From Nitrospinaceae bacterium (GTDB lineage Bacteria; Nitrospinota; Nitrospinia; Nitrospinales; Nitrospinaceae): a stretch of 64,000 nucleotides of DNA. The notes beneath the pieces were generated by a model. That model did no database searches. It saw only the letters and a program-made list of their open reading frames with translations, and had not been told where the DNA came from. The translations under genes were made by a program, and so were the position numbers. Positions 1 through 9,523 of this stretch are shown here, piece by piece. Location: positions 153,184-217,183 of the forward strand of contig JANQEK010000015.1 in the NCBI GenBank assembly GCA_028278405.1, written 5' to 3'. The first letter of the stretch is position 1, and each line of letters starts with the position of its first letter.

Positions 1-1785
1 ACTGACCAGATTGTTCAGGGCGTCCACGTATTGATTGTCCAGTTGATAGGCTTTTTGGAACGAAGCGTCTGCAAAATAAAAAGAATTCAGGCCCCAGAAC
101 ACCATACCCATTTCGTTATGTGCCACCGGTTGATCCGGATTGATCTGGAGACTGCCGCGATAATATTTCAAGGCTTTTCGCAATTGTTTCGATTTGCGAT
201 ACGCCTGCGCCAGTGTTAAATGCCAAAGGGCCGACCCGGGAACTTCAGAGACCGCTTTTTCAAGATAGGGCACCGCTTTTTTGGGTCGTTCCAACTTCAA
301 ATAAGAGTATCCGGTTAAAAAATTCAGCGGCGGGACCTTGATACCCTGTTTATTCAATTCGTTGAACCGCTCAAGGGCTTTAGTATATTCATTTCTCTTG
401 ATATGAATTTCGCCAAGATCAATATTTGCGCGGACGTGTTTCGAATCGAGTTCGAGGGTCGTTGCCAGTTCTTTCTCCGCCCGGTCGGTTAATCCATCGT
501 CCAGGTAAGCTCTTCCCAAGTTGTAATGGACCCGTGCTTTGTGTGGAGAAGTCGTAGCGGTTTCCTCCCAAAGAGTCACCGCTGACCGGTAGTCCTGACC
601 CCGGCTGAAGGTAAGAATCATAAAAAGCGCCGGCACCCCTACCCGCAACCATCCAGCGATGGGGTGGCGGATCGCCAGTTCCACCAGGCCGATCGCCAAA
701 ATCAGGTGGACTCCCAAACCCGGCAGGTAAAACCGGGGCTCGGACACCACCGGATCATCCATTCCTAATGAGTAAAAACTGATGAATATCAAGAGAGTCC
801 AGAGGAAAGCCCATTGCACCAATCCGGATCGGGTGATCCGCGTCAGCGCAAACAACCCTGCAATGGCAACCAGGGAAAACATCCAGGTCCAATCCCCGAT
901 TCCACTCACCAGGGAGAAATCGGGGTCCAGATTCAAATGCATGGGAAACAGGGTTTTGGGGAGGTAGTAAAAAATAAATGCTTTAACCTGAGTTAAGAAA
1001 TACAAAGTCGACAAGTTGCCGGAACTTCTCGAATGTCCAGCCAACAGTTCGGCAGACGGTGTGGTGAGCTGGTAAATCAGATAAATGATCCAGGGAATCA
1101 GGGCCAGCGCAAATATTTCCATTTCCATCTTTTCAGTAGACGCCATATAGAATCGATAGAAAATCCATCCCATGAACGGCAAGGTAACCATCACCGGGTC
1201 ACAAGTGGCTCCTGCCGTAAAACAGGCCATGACCATCAGAAGATCGATCGAGGCCTTGGCTTTTTTGGGGTCCTCTTTAAAAATTCTTAAGAAACGGGCC
1301 AGGAATCCAAACGTCAGCAAATAGAACAGGCTTGCGAAAAGTATGGGACGAGAAGAAACGAGTATGACGGCCTGGGAGTTCAGGGGATGGAGCAGATGGA
1401 TTCCGGAAGCGACCCAGGGAATCCAGTTTAAATATCGGGAGTTCTTCTGCTCGAAAAAGATCAACCACTCTTGGGTCACCCAGAAAAAAGCCAGCCCCAC
1501 CCCCAAGTGAATCAACAGATTCACCAGATGATAGCCCCAGGGCGCGGTATGCCCCACCCAATAATTGATTGCAAAGGTAAGCTTGGGAAGCGAACCGTTA
1601 AAAATCTGGTCGACACGGACAATGTCATTGATCCGCGAAATATCCTGAATGACCGGATCTTCCAGTAGGGTTTGAACCTCTGAAGCCAGAAAGGGCGATT
1701 GCAGGGTTGCCGCATAGGCCAGAAATCCTATTGTCAATAAGCCCAGGACCGCACGGGTGGTTTTCTTAAATGGGGAGTTTTTCAT
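1..1785 (-). CDS. Polytopic membrane protein with C-terminal TPR repeats (partial, runs off the window)
   Basis: An uninterrupted minus-strand frame runs from the ATG at 1785 to base 1 without a stop, so the 3' end lies outside the window (at least 595 codons). The N-terminal two thirds is hydrophobic, with a membrane segment directly after a basic start and several more up to about residue 390. From about residue 416 the protein becomes a series of TPR-like helices (for example a YNLGRAYLDDG segment). This layout is known from PMT/TMTC-like glycosyltransferase-related membrane proteins with TPR tails. The donor and substrate cannot be told from the sequence. It is divergent from the sigma-54 activator at 2080, with an AT-rich gap of about 290 bases between them. 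Reading frame is certain; function is only a class-level guess. Confidence 0.8.
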   Translation of the reverse strand, partial: MKNSPFKKTTRAVLGLLTIGFLAYAATLQSPFLASEVQTLLEDPVIQDISRINDIVRVDQIFNGSLPKLTFAINYWVGHTAPWGYHLVNLLIHLGVGLAFFWVTQEWLIFFEQKNSRYLNWIPWVASGIHLLHPLNSQAVILVSSRPILFASLFYLLTFGFLARFLRIFKEDPKKAKASIDLLMVMACFTAGATCDPVMVTLPFMGWIFYRFYMASTEKMEMEIFALALIPWIIYLIYQLTTPSAELLAGHSRSSGNLSTLYFLTQVKAFIFYYLPKTLFPMHLNLDPDFSLVSGIGDWTWMFSLVAIAGLFALTRITRSGLVQWAFLWTLLIFISFYSLGMDDPVVSEPRFYLPGLGVHLILAIGLVELAIRHPIAGWLRVGVPALFMILTFSRGQDYRSAVTLWEETATTSPHKARVHYNLGRAYLDDGLTDRAEKELATTLELDSKHVRANIDLGEIHIKRNEYTKALERFNELNKQGIKVPPLNFLTGYSYLKLERPKKAVPYLEKAVSEVPGSALWHLTLAQAYRKSKQLRKALKYYRGSLQINPDQPVAHNEMGMVFWGLNSFYFADASFQKAYQLDNQYVDALNNLVS

Positions 1786-1988
1786 ATTTTGCGATTTATT
1801 AGCATTTCTCAAATACCCCAATTGAGGGCATATTAACGTTTAAGAATTTTTGATATTTTGCTCCAAAAATATTAAAAAATGTTTACAATGATTAATTAGG
1901 TATAAAAATTTTATAAATAGGAAATTTATTTGCTCGAACCCTATACGCTCTTGCCAGCTAAATCACCGTTTTATAAATAAATTAGGCA

Positions 1989-2006
1989 ATATCTACGGGT
2001 AGATAT
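1989..2006. promoter_or_regulatory. Perfect inverted repeat, candidate operator
   Basis: ATATCTAC-GG-GTAGATAT is an inverted repeat with 8-base arms and a 2-base spacer. It lies in the AT-rich divergent gap 1786-2079, 74 bases before the activator gene. Its position suits a regulator site for either divergent gene. No protein can be assigned from sequence. I see no other distinct element in this gap. Confidence 0.4.
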
Positions 2007-2079
2007 AAATTTCCAATCTGTATTCTTTTTTAACAAAAATTTTATCTTTTAAGGGCTCCGTTCCAATCCGCATCGAATT

Positions 2080-3567
2080 ATGAAACAAATTAACGAGTAT
2101 GCCAACATACTGACTCTGAGAAAGATTTCATCGCTGTTTAAGTCCACCTTCCGGAACGTGGATGAATTGTTGAATATTGTTCTGGAAACCGCCCAGGTTA
2201 CCGTCGGGGCACAATATGCTTCGTTGCTGATGTTGGATGAAAAAACCAACAAACTGCAGTTTTACCAAGCCTCGGGTGAAGAAACCGGACAGTTGAAACT
2301 GGTGGAAATTCCTCAGGGTGTCGGTCTCGCAGGTATCGTGGCCGAAACCGGCGAAGCCATTGTATCCAATGATGTGCAAAACGACAAACGCTGGTTGAGC
2401 GAAGTCAGTGAAATGGCAGAGATTGAAGTCAAAGCGATTGCTTGTCTTCCTCTGTCTCTGAACGGGGTGGTTATCGGTGTGGTTCAGTTCCTGGACAAGC
2501 AGGATGCCAGCATCTATTCCGAAAGTGATATGGAAATCCTGAGCCGCTTTGCCAGGATCATGGCGATGTTTTTCGAGGTGACCCGTAGCAATGAGATCCT
2601 GGGAGAAGAGTTTGGCCGGCTCCAGGAGAAATACCGGCAACGCTATACAATCGTGGGAGAGAGTCCACAAATTCGCAAGTGCATCACCCAGGCTGAAAAG
2701 GTTTCCAACTCTAAAGCGTCCGTTCTGATCACTGGAGAAAGCGGTACGGGGAAGGAATTGTTTGCCCACCTGATTCATGACCGCAGTCTGCGCCAGACCA
2801 AACCTTTTGTGTCCATCAGTTGCGGCGCCTTACCGGCCTCGATTCTGGAACGCGAATTGTTCGGGCATGAAAAAGGAGCCTTTACCGGGGCGGACAGCCG
2901 GAAAATCGGCCTGTTTGAAGCTGCCGACGGCGGCACTTTGTTTCTCGACGAGATTGGTGAAATGCCGCTCGATATGCAAGTCAAGCTGCTTCGGGTGATC
3001 CAGGAAGAATCCTTTATACGTCTGGGCGGCACCGCACCCACCGAGGTGGATGTTCGAATCATTTCAGCCACCAACCAGGACTTGGAAAAAATGGTGGGAG
3101 AGGGCACGTTCCGTCAGGATTTGTTTTACCGTATCAACGTCATCAATCTCCATTTGCCTTCACTCAGGGAACGCAAGGAAGATATTCCGGATCTGGTTAA
3201 CTTCTTCATCAAGAAACATACCCCTGAAGGACAGAAACCTAAAAAAGCTCAAAAAGGGTTGATCTCGTTTCTTGAAGGTTATGGCTGGCCGGGGAATATC
3301 CGCCAATTGGAAAATGCCCTTGAGCGTGCCATTGTTCTGGAAGAAGGAGAGGAGTTGACTCCGGATGCCTTTGCCATCGAGTCCACCCAGTCTCCCATCG
3401 AAATCAATGTGGGTTCCACCTTGAAGGAAGCCAGCGACTCTTTCAGAAAATCTTTTATTTTCAATACCCTTCAATCGACCAAAGGGAACCGGACGCAGGC
3501 CGCAAAGATTTTAGAAGTCCAAAGATCCTATCTTTCCCGGTTGATCAAGGAACTGGGGATCAGCTGA
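2080..3567 (+). CDS. Sigma-54-dependent transcriptional activator with GAF sensor domain
   Basis: A 495-residue bacterial enhancer-binding protein. Residues about 20-170 form a GAF-type sensor. The AAA+ domain follows at about 190-430, with Walker A GESGTGKE (219-226), the sigma-54 contact loop GAFTGA (266-271) and Walker B LFLDE (287-291). The C-terminal 25 residues are a Fis-type helix-turn-helix (GNRTQAAKILEVQRSYLSRL). All catalytic and sigma-54 contact motifs are intact, so it should remodel the sigma-54 closed complex on ATP hydrolysis. The signal bound by the GAF domain is unknown. The ATG lacks a clear Shine-Dalgarno sequence. An HDOD gene follows after 51 bases and may be cotranscribed. 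It is one of two such activators in this window; its targets are not identified, though the sigma-54 promoter at 46778 is a possible one. Confidence 0.93.
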   Translation: MKQINEYANILTLRKISSLFKSTFRNVDELLNIVLETAQVTVGAQYASLLMLDEKTNKLQFYQASGEETGQLKLVEIPQGVGLAGIVAETGEAIVSNDVQNDKRWLSEVSEMAEIEVKAIACLPLSLNGVVIGVVQFLDKQDASIYSESDMEILSRFARIMAMFFEVTRSNEILGEEFGRLQEKYRQRYTIVGESPQIRKCITQAEKVSNSKASVLITGESGTGKELFAHLIHDRSLRQTKPFVSISCGALPASILERELFGHEKGAFTGADSRKIGLFEAADGGTLFLDEIGEMPLDMQVKLLRVIQEESFIRLGGTAPTEVDVRIISATNQDLEKMVGEGTFRQDLFYRINVINLHLPSLRERKEDIPDLVNFFIKKHTPEGQKPKKAQKGLISFLEGYGWPGNIRQLENALERAIVLEEGEELTPDAFAIESTQSPIEINVGSTLKEASDSFRKSFIFNTLQSTKGNRTQAAKILEVQRSYLSRLIKELGIS

Positions 3568-3618
3568 AAAAGTGTCTCCTTAATCCAACATGGACAGTAA
3601 CCAAGACAGGGTGCCGGT

Positions 3619-4476
3619 ATGAAACTGAGCCATCCACAGGACCTGATCAGCGCAAATGATGAATCCATTTTCTCATTGCCGAAAATATACTTCGAACTCC
3701 AGGAAGCTCTGAAAGACCCCGACAAAACGTTTCAGGAGCTGGGCGAAATCATCGCATTCGATCCGGCTCTCTCCGCGCGTCTGCTGAAAATCGTCAACAG
3801 TCCGTTTTACGGGTTTCCCTCCCGGATCGAAACCATTTCCCACGCCATTTCAATCATTGGCATGCATCAGCTCACCGATCTGGCTCTGGCAACCATGGCG
3901 ATTCATCAATTCCGCGGTATCCCCAACAACCTGTTCAATATGGAAAAATTCTGGCGGCACAGTATCGCCTGTGGTGTGGCGGCCCGGTCGATTGCCGACT
4001 TTCGAAACGAGAAAAATACTGAGCGGTTCTATCTGGCGGGCATCCTCCACGACATCGGGCGGTTGGTGATTTTCAAAAATGAACCGGCCATGGCCCGGGA
4101 CACCTTTTACCGGAGCAAAGAAAGAAAAGAAAACATTTACCTGTCTGAACAGAAGTTGATGGGTTTCGATCATGCTGATGTCGGCCGGGAGCTGTTGAAG
4201 ACCTGGCAACTGCCGCCGCGTTTGGTGGAGGCGGTGGGGGGTCACCATCAACCTCAAAACGTAAAAACCTTTCCTATCGATGCGGCCATTATCCACACCT
4301 CCGATTACATTGTTCATGTTCTGGGCATGGGAAGCGACGCCGAGTTCAGCGAGCCGCAGCTTTTTCCCAAAAGCTGGGAGATCATCGGGCTCAGCCCGGA
4401 CGATTTTGAATTTATGAAGAGCAAGGTGCAGCAGCAGTACGAAGGGATTGTCAGCCTGTTTTTTGACGCTTCCTGA
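3619..4476 (+). CDS. HDOD domain signalling protein
   Basis: A 285-residue single-domain HDOD protein. The typical early segment FDPALSARLLKIVNSPFYG is followed by an HD-like region carrying LAGILHDIGRLVIF and, later, a VGGHHQP segment. HDOD proteins act in signalling, often with two-component systems, c-di-GMP circuits or the cell cycle; most are not known to be enzymes. It lies 51 bases behind the sigma-54 activator on the same strand, so a shared transcript and a shared signalling role are plausible inferences. No receiver or output domain is attached. Confidence 0.88.
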   Translation: MKLSHPQDLISANDESIFSLPKIYFELQEALKDPDKTFQELGEIIAFDPALSARLLKIVNSPFYGFPSRIETISHAISIIGMHQLTDLALATMAIHQFRGIPNNLFNMEKFWRHSIACGVAARSIADFRNEKNTERFYLAGILHDIGRLVIFKNEPAMARDTFYRSKERKENIYLSEQKLMGFDHADVGRELLKTWQLPPRLVEAVGGHHQPQNVKTFPIDAAIIHTSDYIVHVLGMGSDAEFSEPQLFPKSWEIIGLSPDDFEFMKSKVQQQYEGIVSLFFDAS

Positions 4477-4673
4477 AGACCCACAGTTTTAATTCTCTCC
4501 CCTATTTCAAAAACTTGCGGATCAAATTGCATTCCCGATTCCGGGTTTTTCGAATCCCTGTTTCCGAAAAAACAATCGATTCTGACTTCCCCTCTCACAT
4601 TTATTGCCGGTTCTGGTAAGATGGGGCCGCTGGAGCAAACCCAATTGACTTTTAAAAGAAGAATGGTGGAGCG

Positions 4674-5531
4674 ATGGATGTGATGACTTTGATCGACGGT
4701 AAAAAAGTTTCGGCGGAAATCAAAGAGCAGGTCGCCGAAGAAGTTGGAAAACTGAAACAGCAGACGGGTAAAGTTCCCGGACTGGCAGTCGTGCTGGTGG
4801 GGGAGGACCCCGCTTCCGCGGTATACGTCAAAAACAAAAATAAAACCTGCGAAAAAATGGGATTTCAAAATTTATCCCACACTCTTTCGGCCGATACCAA
4901 AGAAACCGAACTGCTGAAATTGATCGAACAATTGAACGCCAACCCGGAAGTGAATGGGATTCTCGTACAACTGCCGCTTCCGGATCATATCAATGAACAG
5001 AAAGTGCTGGAAGCGATCGATCCGAAAAAAGACGTCGACGGTTTTCATCCGGTCAACGTCGGTTATCTCACCAGCGGCGGCGATGCGCTCGCGCCCTGCA
5101 CGCCGGCGGGTATTATCGAGATGCTGGACTTTTACAATATCGATATCGAAGGCAAAAGTGCAGTGATTATTGGGCGCAGCAATATCGTCGGCAAACCCAT
5201 GGCGTCTTTGCTGCTGAAACGCAATGCCACCGTTACCATCTGCCATTCGCGTACCCGCGATCTACCCGCCGTGGCGCGGTCAGCAGATATTCTCGTCGCG
5301 GCTATCGGGAGGGCCCGTTTCGTCACTGCCGATATGGTGGGGGAAGGCGCAACGGTTATCGACGTCGGCATCAACCGGGTCGATGGCAAATTGGTCGGGG
5401 ATGTTGATTTTGACGCGGTGGCGGAGAAGGCTGCCTATATCACACCCGTGCCCGGCGGCGTCGGACCCATGACGATCGCCATGCTGATGAAAAATACTTT
5501 AAGCGCCTTCAAAAAAGCTAACAACCTTTAA
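4674..5531 (+). CDS. folD: Bifunctional methylenetetrahydrofolate dehydrogenase / methenyltetrahydrofolate cyclohydrolase
   Basis: FolD interconverts 5,10-methylene-, methenyl- and 10-formyl-tetrahydrofolate with NADP(H) in the cytoplasm. The 285-residue length is normal. Diagnostic segments are visible: [14 protein letters not shown] with the catalytic lysine region, [19 protein letters not shown] for the nucleotide fold and [10 protein letters not shown] near the end. The ATG at 4674 follows GGTGGAGCG; a second in-frame ATG nine bases later is an alternative. It opens a run folD-xseA-xseB-tlyA-dcd with short gaps, a common bacterial grouping, and xseA begins 18 bases after its stop. Confidence 0.97.
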   Translation: MDVMTLIDGKKVSAEIKEQVAEEVGKLKQQTGKVPGLAVVLVGEDPASAVYVKNKNKTCEKMGFQNLSHTLSADTKETELLKLIEQLNANPEVNGILVQLPLPDHINEQKVLEAIDPKKDVDGFHPVNVGYLTSGGDALAPCTPAGIIEMLDFYNIDIEGKSAVIIGRSNIVGKPMASLLLKRNATVTICHSRTRDLPAVARSADILVAAIGRARFVTADMVGEGATVIDVGINRVDGKLVGDVDFDAVAEKAAYITPVPGGVGPMTIAMLMKNTLSAFKKANNL

Positions 5532-5549
5532 ACGTATGCTTCGCAATTT

Positions 5550-6926
5550 ATGACCCAGGCCCAACCCAAATCCGTAGGACACATTCCAGAAGAACAACCG
5601 CACGTCTATACCGTCAGCGAGATCACGCGTGACGTACGGGCGATCCTCGAAGCGGCGTTTGAAAATGCGTGGATCGAAGGCGAGATTTCCAATTTCCGCA
5701 CTGCAGCTTCCGGTCACGCCTATTTCGTGTTGAAAGATGATAAAGCCCAGATCAAATGTGTCCTGTTTCGTGGACATCGGGCGGGAATGAAATTCACGCC
5801 GGAGGATGGCGATCAGGTGCTGTTGTTCGGGCGGGTTACGGTATACGAGGCGCGCGGCGATTACCAGGTTATCGTCGAAGCCATGGAACCCAAGGGCCTC
5901 GGCGCATTGCAAAAGGCGTTCGAACAGCTCAAGGAAAAACTGGCGAAAGAGGGTCTGTTCGACGAGGCGCGTAAACAATCGCTCCCGGAAATCCCGTGGA
6001 AGATCGGCATCGTGACCTCCCCCACTGGCGCTGCGATCCGGGACATGCTTCATGTCATTCAACGACGGAATCCGAAGACCTCGGTACTGCTCTATCCCGC
6101 AAAAGTGCAGGGCGAGGGATCGGCAGAGGAAATTGCCCGGGGAATCAAGGAACTGAATAAGCGGAAAGATATCGACGTCCTCATCGTCGGACGCGGCGGC
6201 GGGTCTATCGAGGACCTGTGGGCCTTCAATGAAGAAGCCGTCGCCCGTGCCATCGCGCAATCCAAGATTCCCGTGGTGTCCGCTGTCGGCCATGAAATTG
6301 ATTTCACCATCGCCGATTTTGTCGCCGACCTGCGTGCGCCGACACCCTCCGCAGCGGCAGAGCTGGTGGTACCGAAGCTGAATGACATCGTGCAGGATCT
6401 GCAATATCTCACCAATCAGATGATCGAACGGATGATAGAGGATATTGAAGATTACCGGGAGCGGTTGCGGTATCTGATCGATCGACGGTTTTTCCGGGAA
6501 CCGCGCCAGATTCTGGAAACGCCGGCACAACGTCTCGACGAAATAATGCAGAGGCTGTTGCGGGGTCTCGATCAGTGGGTGATGGTCAAACGCGGCAACC
6601 TGAAACAAACCGTTCATCGCCTGTTTCGAGCCTCCCCCGGCGGTAAATTAAAAATTCTGTCGGAACGGCAAAACGATTTGATTGCACGTCTGGTGCGTCG
6701 GATGGAATCACAGATCCGGCTTCGAAAAGAGAAACTGGCAGGCACGGCAAAAAGTCTGGATGCCCTGAGTCCTCTCAACGTATTGCACCGGGGTTATAGT
6801 ATTACCACTTCAAAAAAGACCGGCAAGGCGGTTACTTCCGGCAAACAGGTGAATAAAGGCGACACTGTGCGTATCCGTCTGGCTAAAGGCCAGCTGGACG
6901 CTACGGTGGATGAAACGATAGAATAG
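5550..6926 (+). CDS. xseA: Exodeoxyribonuclease VII large subunit
   Basis: XseA is the catalytic subunit of the single-strand-specific exonuclease VII. The protein has 458 residues, typical of the family. It opens with an OB-fold DNA-binding region (YTVSEITRDVRAIL, then WIEGEISNFR), followed by the conserved catalytic stretch with IGIVTSPTGAAIRDMLHVI, GRGGGSIEDLWAFNEE and SAVGHEIDFTIADFVADLRA. A long helical part follows, then the C-terminal LHRGYSI motif. The small subunit xseB starts 17 bases downstream, so both subunits are made from one transcript. Confidence 0.97.
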   Translation: MTQAQPKSVGHIPEEQPHVYTVSEITRDVRAILEAAFENAWIEGEISNFRTAASGHAYFVLKDDKAQIKCVLFRGHRAGMKFTPEDGDQVLLFGRVTVYEARGDYQVIVEAMEPKGLGALQKAFEQLKEKLAKEGLFDEARKQSLPEIPWKIGIVTSPTGAAIRDMLHVIQRRNPKTSVLLYPAKVQGEGSAEEIARGIKELNKRKDIDVLIVGRGGGSIEDLWAFNEEAVARAIAQSKIPVVSAVGHEIDFTIADFVADLRAPTPSAAAELVVPKLNDIVQDLQYLTNQMIERMIEDIEDYRERLRYLIDRRFFREPRQILETPAQRLDEIMQRLLRGLDQWVMVKRGNLKQTVHRLFRASPGGKLKILSERQNDLIARLVRRMESQIRLRKEKLAGTAKSLDALSPLNVLHRGYSITTSKKTGKAVTSGKQVNKGDTVRIRLAKGQLDATVDETIE

Positions 6927-6943
6927 GGAGCAGGAGAATCAAT

Positions 6944-7198
6944 ATGGCTGAAATAAAATTTGAAAAGGCGATGAACCGTCTCGAACATATCGTCGAGGAA
7001 TTGGAAAAGGGTGAGCTGGACATCGACAAATCCCTGGAGATTTTTGAGGAGGGGATCAAGATGTCACGCGTCTGTTCCAAAAAACTGAACGAAGCGGAAC
7101 AGAAAATCGAAAAGCTCACCAAAAATCAGAAGGGCGAGTTGGTCGCGGAACTGTTTCCCGTCGATGCGGACGAGGGTGATCCGGATGACGACGACTAA
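6944..7198 (+). CDS. xseB: Exodeoxyribonuclease VII small subunit
   Basis: An 84-residue XseB: the core FEKAMNRLEHIVEELEKGEL and the helix with SLEIFEEGIKMSR are diagnostic. Small subunits coat the helical arm of XseA in exonuclease VII. The start is preceded by an AGGAG-like site. The tail is very acidic and ends in a run of four aspartates. The tlyA start codon at 7185 lies inside the last codons of xseB, so the two genes overlap by 14 bases and are probably translationally coupled. Confidence 0.96.
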   Translation: MAEIKFEKAMNRLEHIVEELEKGELDIDKSLEIFEEGIKMSRVCSKKLNEAEQKIEKLTKNQKGELVAELFPVDADEGDPDDDD

Positions 7199-7981
7199 AA
7201 AAATTCGTCTCGACCAGTTGCTGGTAAAAAAAAACTGGTCACATCGCGGGAACGCGCTCAAAGCCTGATTTTGGCAGGCAAAGTTCGTATCGATGATGAA
7301 CCGGCGGACAAACCGGGCCGCATGGTGGCGGAGAATGTCGATGTTTCGGTGTCGGAAGATCCTAATCCCTACGTCAGCCGCGGCGGCTTGAAGCTGGCGC
7401 AGGCGCTGAAGGAATTCGACATTGATCCGACAGGGAAATCAGCCGTAGATATCGGCGCATCCACCGGCGGATTCACCGATTGTTTGTTGCAGAAGGGAGC
7501 GGCCAAAGTATTCGCCGTCGATGTCGGGTACGGTCAGCTCGACTGGAAACTGCAATCGGACGATCGCGTGATGATGATCGATCGCACCAACGCCCGCCAG
7601 TTATCGTTGGACGAGGTGGGCGGTGATCCGCTGGACCTGGCCGTGATTGATGTCGCGTTTATTTCCCTCAAGCTGATCCTTCCTGCTGTGTTTAAAATAT
7701 TAAAACCGGAGGGTCAGTGGATTGCGCTCGTCAAACCGCAGTTTGAAGTCGGCAAGGATGAAGTCGAGAACCAGGGCGTCATCACTGACCCCAACAAACA
7801 TGTGAATGTGTTGCTGGAGTTAAAGAAATTTATCGAAGCGTCGGACTGGTGTCTGGCACAGGTCTGCCGTTCCCCCATCAAGGGACAAAAGGGCAACCAG
7901 GAGTATCTCATTCACGGTGTGCAACAGAGCACAGGAAGCGTGGTGGACGAAATCCGCATTCGGGAGACGGTGGGCGTATGA
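7185..7981 (+). CDS. tlyA: TlyA-family rRNA 2'-O-methyltransferase / hemolysin-like protein, apparently frameshifted
   Basis: An S4 RNA-binding domain followed by an FtsJ/RrmJ-like SAM methyltransferase; family members methylate ribosomal RNA. The ATG at 7185 follows GAGGGTG and encodes the expected start KIRLDQLLVKK, but this frame hits TGA soon after a run of nine A's (7226-7234). Reading one base back from the A run restores the rest of the S4 domain (LVTSRERAQSLILAGKVRID) and continues without a break to 7981. The methyltransferase part (SRGGLKLAQAL, DIGASTGGFTDCLL) is intact. The junction reads A AAA AAC in phase, a known -1 slippery form. So this is a sequencing or assembly error in a homopolymer, a real mutation, or recoding by -1 frameshift or transcriptional slippage. 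From 7271 the second frame could at most give a protein lacking half of S4. Its end overlaps the dcd start (ATGA). Confidence 0.85.
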
Positions 7982-8550
7982 TTTTAAGCGGTGACGACAT
8001 TCACAAGGCGTTGGCGGAGGGCCGGATGATCGTCGAACCCGCCCCCGGTAAAGACCAGATCGATACCACTTCCATCGACCTTCATATGGGCGAGCCACTA
8101 TGGATCTGGGATCCCGAGTTCACCCGCCCGGAGAACGAGCCGTTCAAAATCAACCTGGATGAATACGATTACCGGGAATTTTCCAAACTGCATCAGGTGG
8201 AAGTCAGCAAGGAACCGTCGGGTAAATACCTTCTGGAGCCCAACCGGGTTTATCTCGGTTCGACATTTGAGAAGGTGCAATTCCCCGCAGGGTCCAAACT
8301 CGCCGGGCGGGTCGAAGGAAAAAGCAGTCTGGCGCGATTGGGACTGGTGGTACACATGACGGCGCCGATGATCCATTGCGGCACGGGATTGGGCATTATT
8401 ACGCTGGAGATGTTCAACCACGGCCCTTTTTCGATTGAAGTGACACCCGGACAAACGCGCATCTGTCAGCTGATGCTGGAAGAGGTTTCCAGTGAACCTG
8501 AAGAGCGCACCGACCGGACCTTTTCCCAGCAGGAAGACGCGCAGGGATAG
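7978..8550 (+). CDS. dcd: dCTP deaminase
   Basis: Dcd deaminates dCTP to dUTP, feeding dTMP synthesis; some relatives are bifunctional and also cleave dUTP. The 190-residue protein starts MILSGDDIHKAL and contains the family core GKSSLARLGLVVHMTAP with the neighbouring catalytic glutamate region (ITLEMFNHGP) and the late TRICQLMLEE segment. Whether it is mono- or bifunctional cannot be settled by eye. The start overlaps the tlyA stop by four bases (ATGA), implying translational coupling. It is the last gene of the folD-dcd run and meets the HD-GYP gene end-to-end, seven bases apart. Confidence 0.9.
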   Translation: MILSGDDIHKALAEGRMIVEPAPGKDQIDTTSIDLHMGEPLWIWDPEFTRPENEPFKINLDEYDYREFSKLHQVEVSKEPSGKYLLEPNRVYLGSTFEKVQFPAGSKLAGRVEGKSSLARLGLVVHMTAPMIHCGTGLGIITLEMFNHGPFSIEVTPGQTRICQLMLEEVSSEPEERTDRTFSQQEDAQG

Positions 8551-8557
8551 GTCGATG

Positions 8558-9523
8558 TTACTGGCGGACGGCGTATAAAATAAAAGTGGTCAACAAATCC
8601 GGATCGAAATGAGCTTTCAAATCCTTGTTCATGTACATCAAGGCTTGTTTGGCGGACATGACTTCACGGTAGGATCGTCTGCAGGTCAGGGCGTTAAAGA
8701 CATCGGCGATTTTGCAGATCCGCGCAGCGTCACTGATGCTCTTTCCCGATATCTTCGCGGGGTAACCGGTTCCGTCGAAGTTTTCGTGATGTTCGGCGGC
8801 CATGCGAAGGACGGTTCCGGAATAACGCTTCAGCTCGTTCAGCTTTTTTTTACCAAAAGCCGGATGCTGCCGGATAAATTGCCGCTCCTGCTCTGACAGC
8901 TCGCCTTTTTTAAACAGCACTTCTTCGGGGATGAATTTTTTGCCGATATCCGCCAACATGCCGCCCCGGACGATTTCTTCACGGCTTTTAAGGTCCATTC
9001 CCAGTTCCCGCGCCAGGCACAGGCAGTACAATCCCACGTTGACGCAGTGGGTGTGAATCGAGTTTTCTTTCCGAGTGATTGTGAACAACTCGAAAAACGG
9101 AGGGTTTTCCTGCTCGACCGATTCCGCCAGCACTTCCGGGATTTCATCCAGCAGCTCCAGAAACGTGTCCGAAGCGGAGATTTCCAGATAATCCTGGAGA
9201 ATGCGCGTGGCCACGGGGTACACCATACGAAAGACTTCCCACGCAGAAAGATTTTCTTCCGCAAGTTCCAACAGCAGGTGCTTTAAAATATTGAATTGGT
9301 AATATTTGTAAAGATCGGATTCGTTGATATAGAAATCTACATTTTCCCTTTCAAAGAGTGAATCCAGGCGGGAATCATCCTGAGGATCGAATTCAGCAAA
9401 TTTGATAAATTGTTTGTCTTCACCGGTGGGAGCTTTATAGAAAATGTCAAAGCCTTCCTTCCACTCTCTTTCGAAAAAGCTGCGAGTGATTTGTTTGAAT
9501 TCCGTTGCTTCGGAATCAGTCAT
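8558..9523 (-). CDS. HD-GYP-like domain protein with an altered HD motif
   Basis: A 321-residue protein with a poorly conserved N-terminal half and a C-terminal HD-GYP domain. HD-GYP proteins hydrolyse cyclic di-GMP. The second half of the signature is present: HHENFDGTGYP (245-255) and a histidine at 220. The metal-binding HD dyad, normally HDIGK, reads ADIGK here (Ala191-Asp192), so the first ligand is lost. The upstream histidines 157 and 159 remain. It may be inactive, act as a c-di-GMP receptor, or use altered metal binding. It stands alone, convergent with dcd and divergent from gpmA. Confidence 0.85.
   Translation of the reverse strand: MTDSEATEFKQITRSFFEREWKEGFDIFYKAPTGEDKQFIKFAEFDPQDDSRLDSLFERENVDFYINESDLYKYYQFNILKHLLLELAEENLSAWEVFRMVYPVATRILQDYLEISASDTFLELLDEIPEVLAESVEQENPPFFELFTITRKENSIHTHCVNVGLYCLCLARELGMDLKSREEIVRGGMLADIGKKFIPEEVLFKKGELSEQERQFIRQHPAFGKKKLNELKRYSGTVLRMAAEHHENFDGTGYPAKISGKSISDAARICKIADVFNALTCRRSYREVMSAKQALMYMNKDLKAHFDPDLLTTFILYAVRQ

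Noticed and set aside
5499..6617. Open frame of about 372 codons antisense to xseA
   Set aside because: xseA is certain on the plus strand and this frame has no ribosome site or domain.
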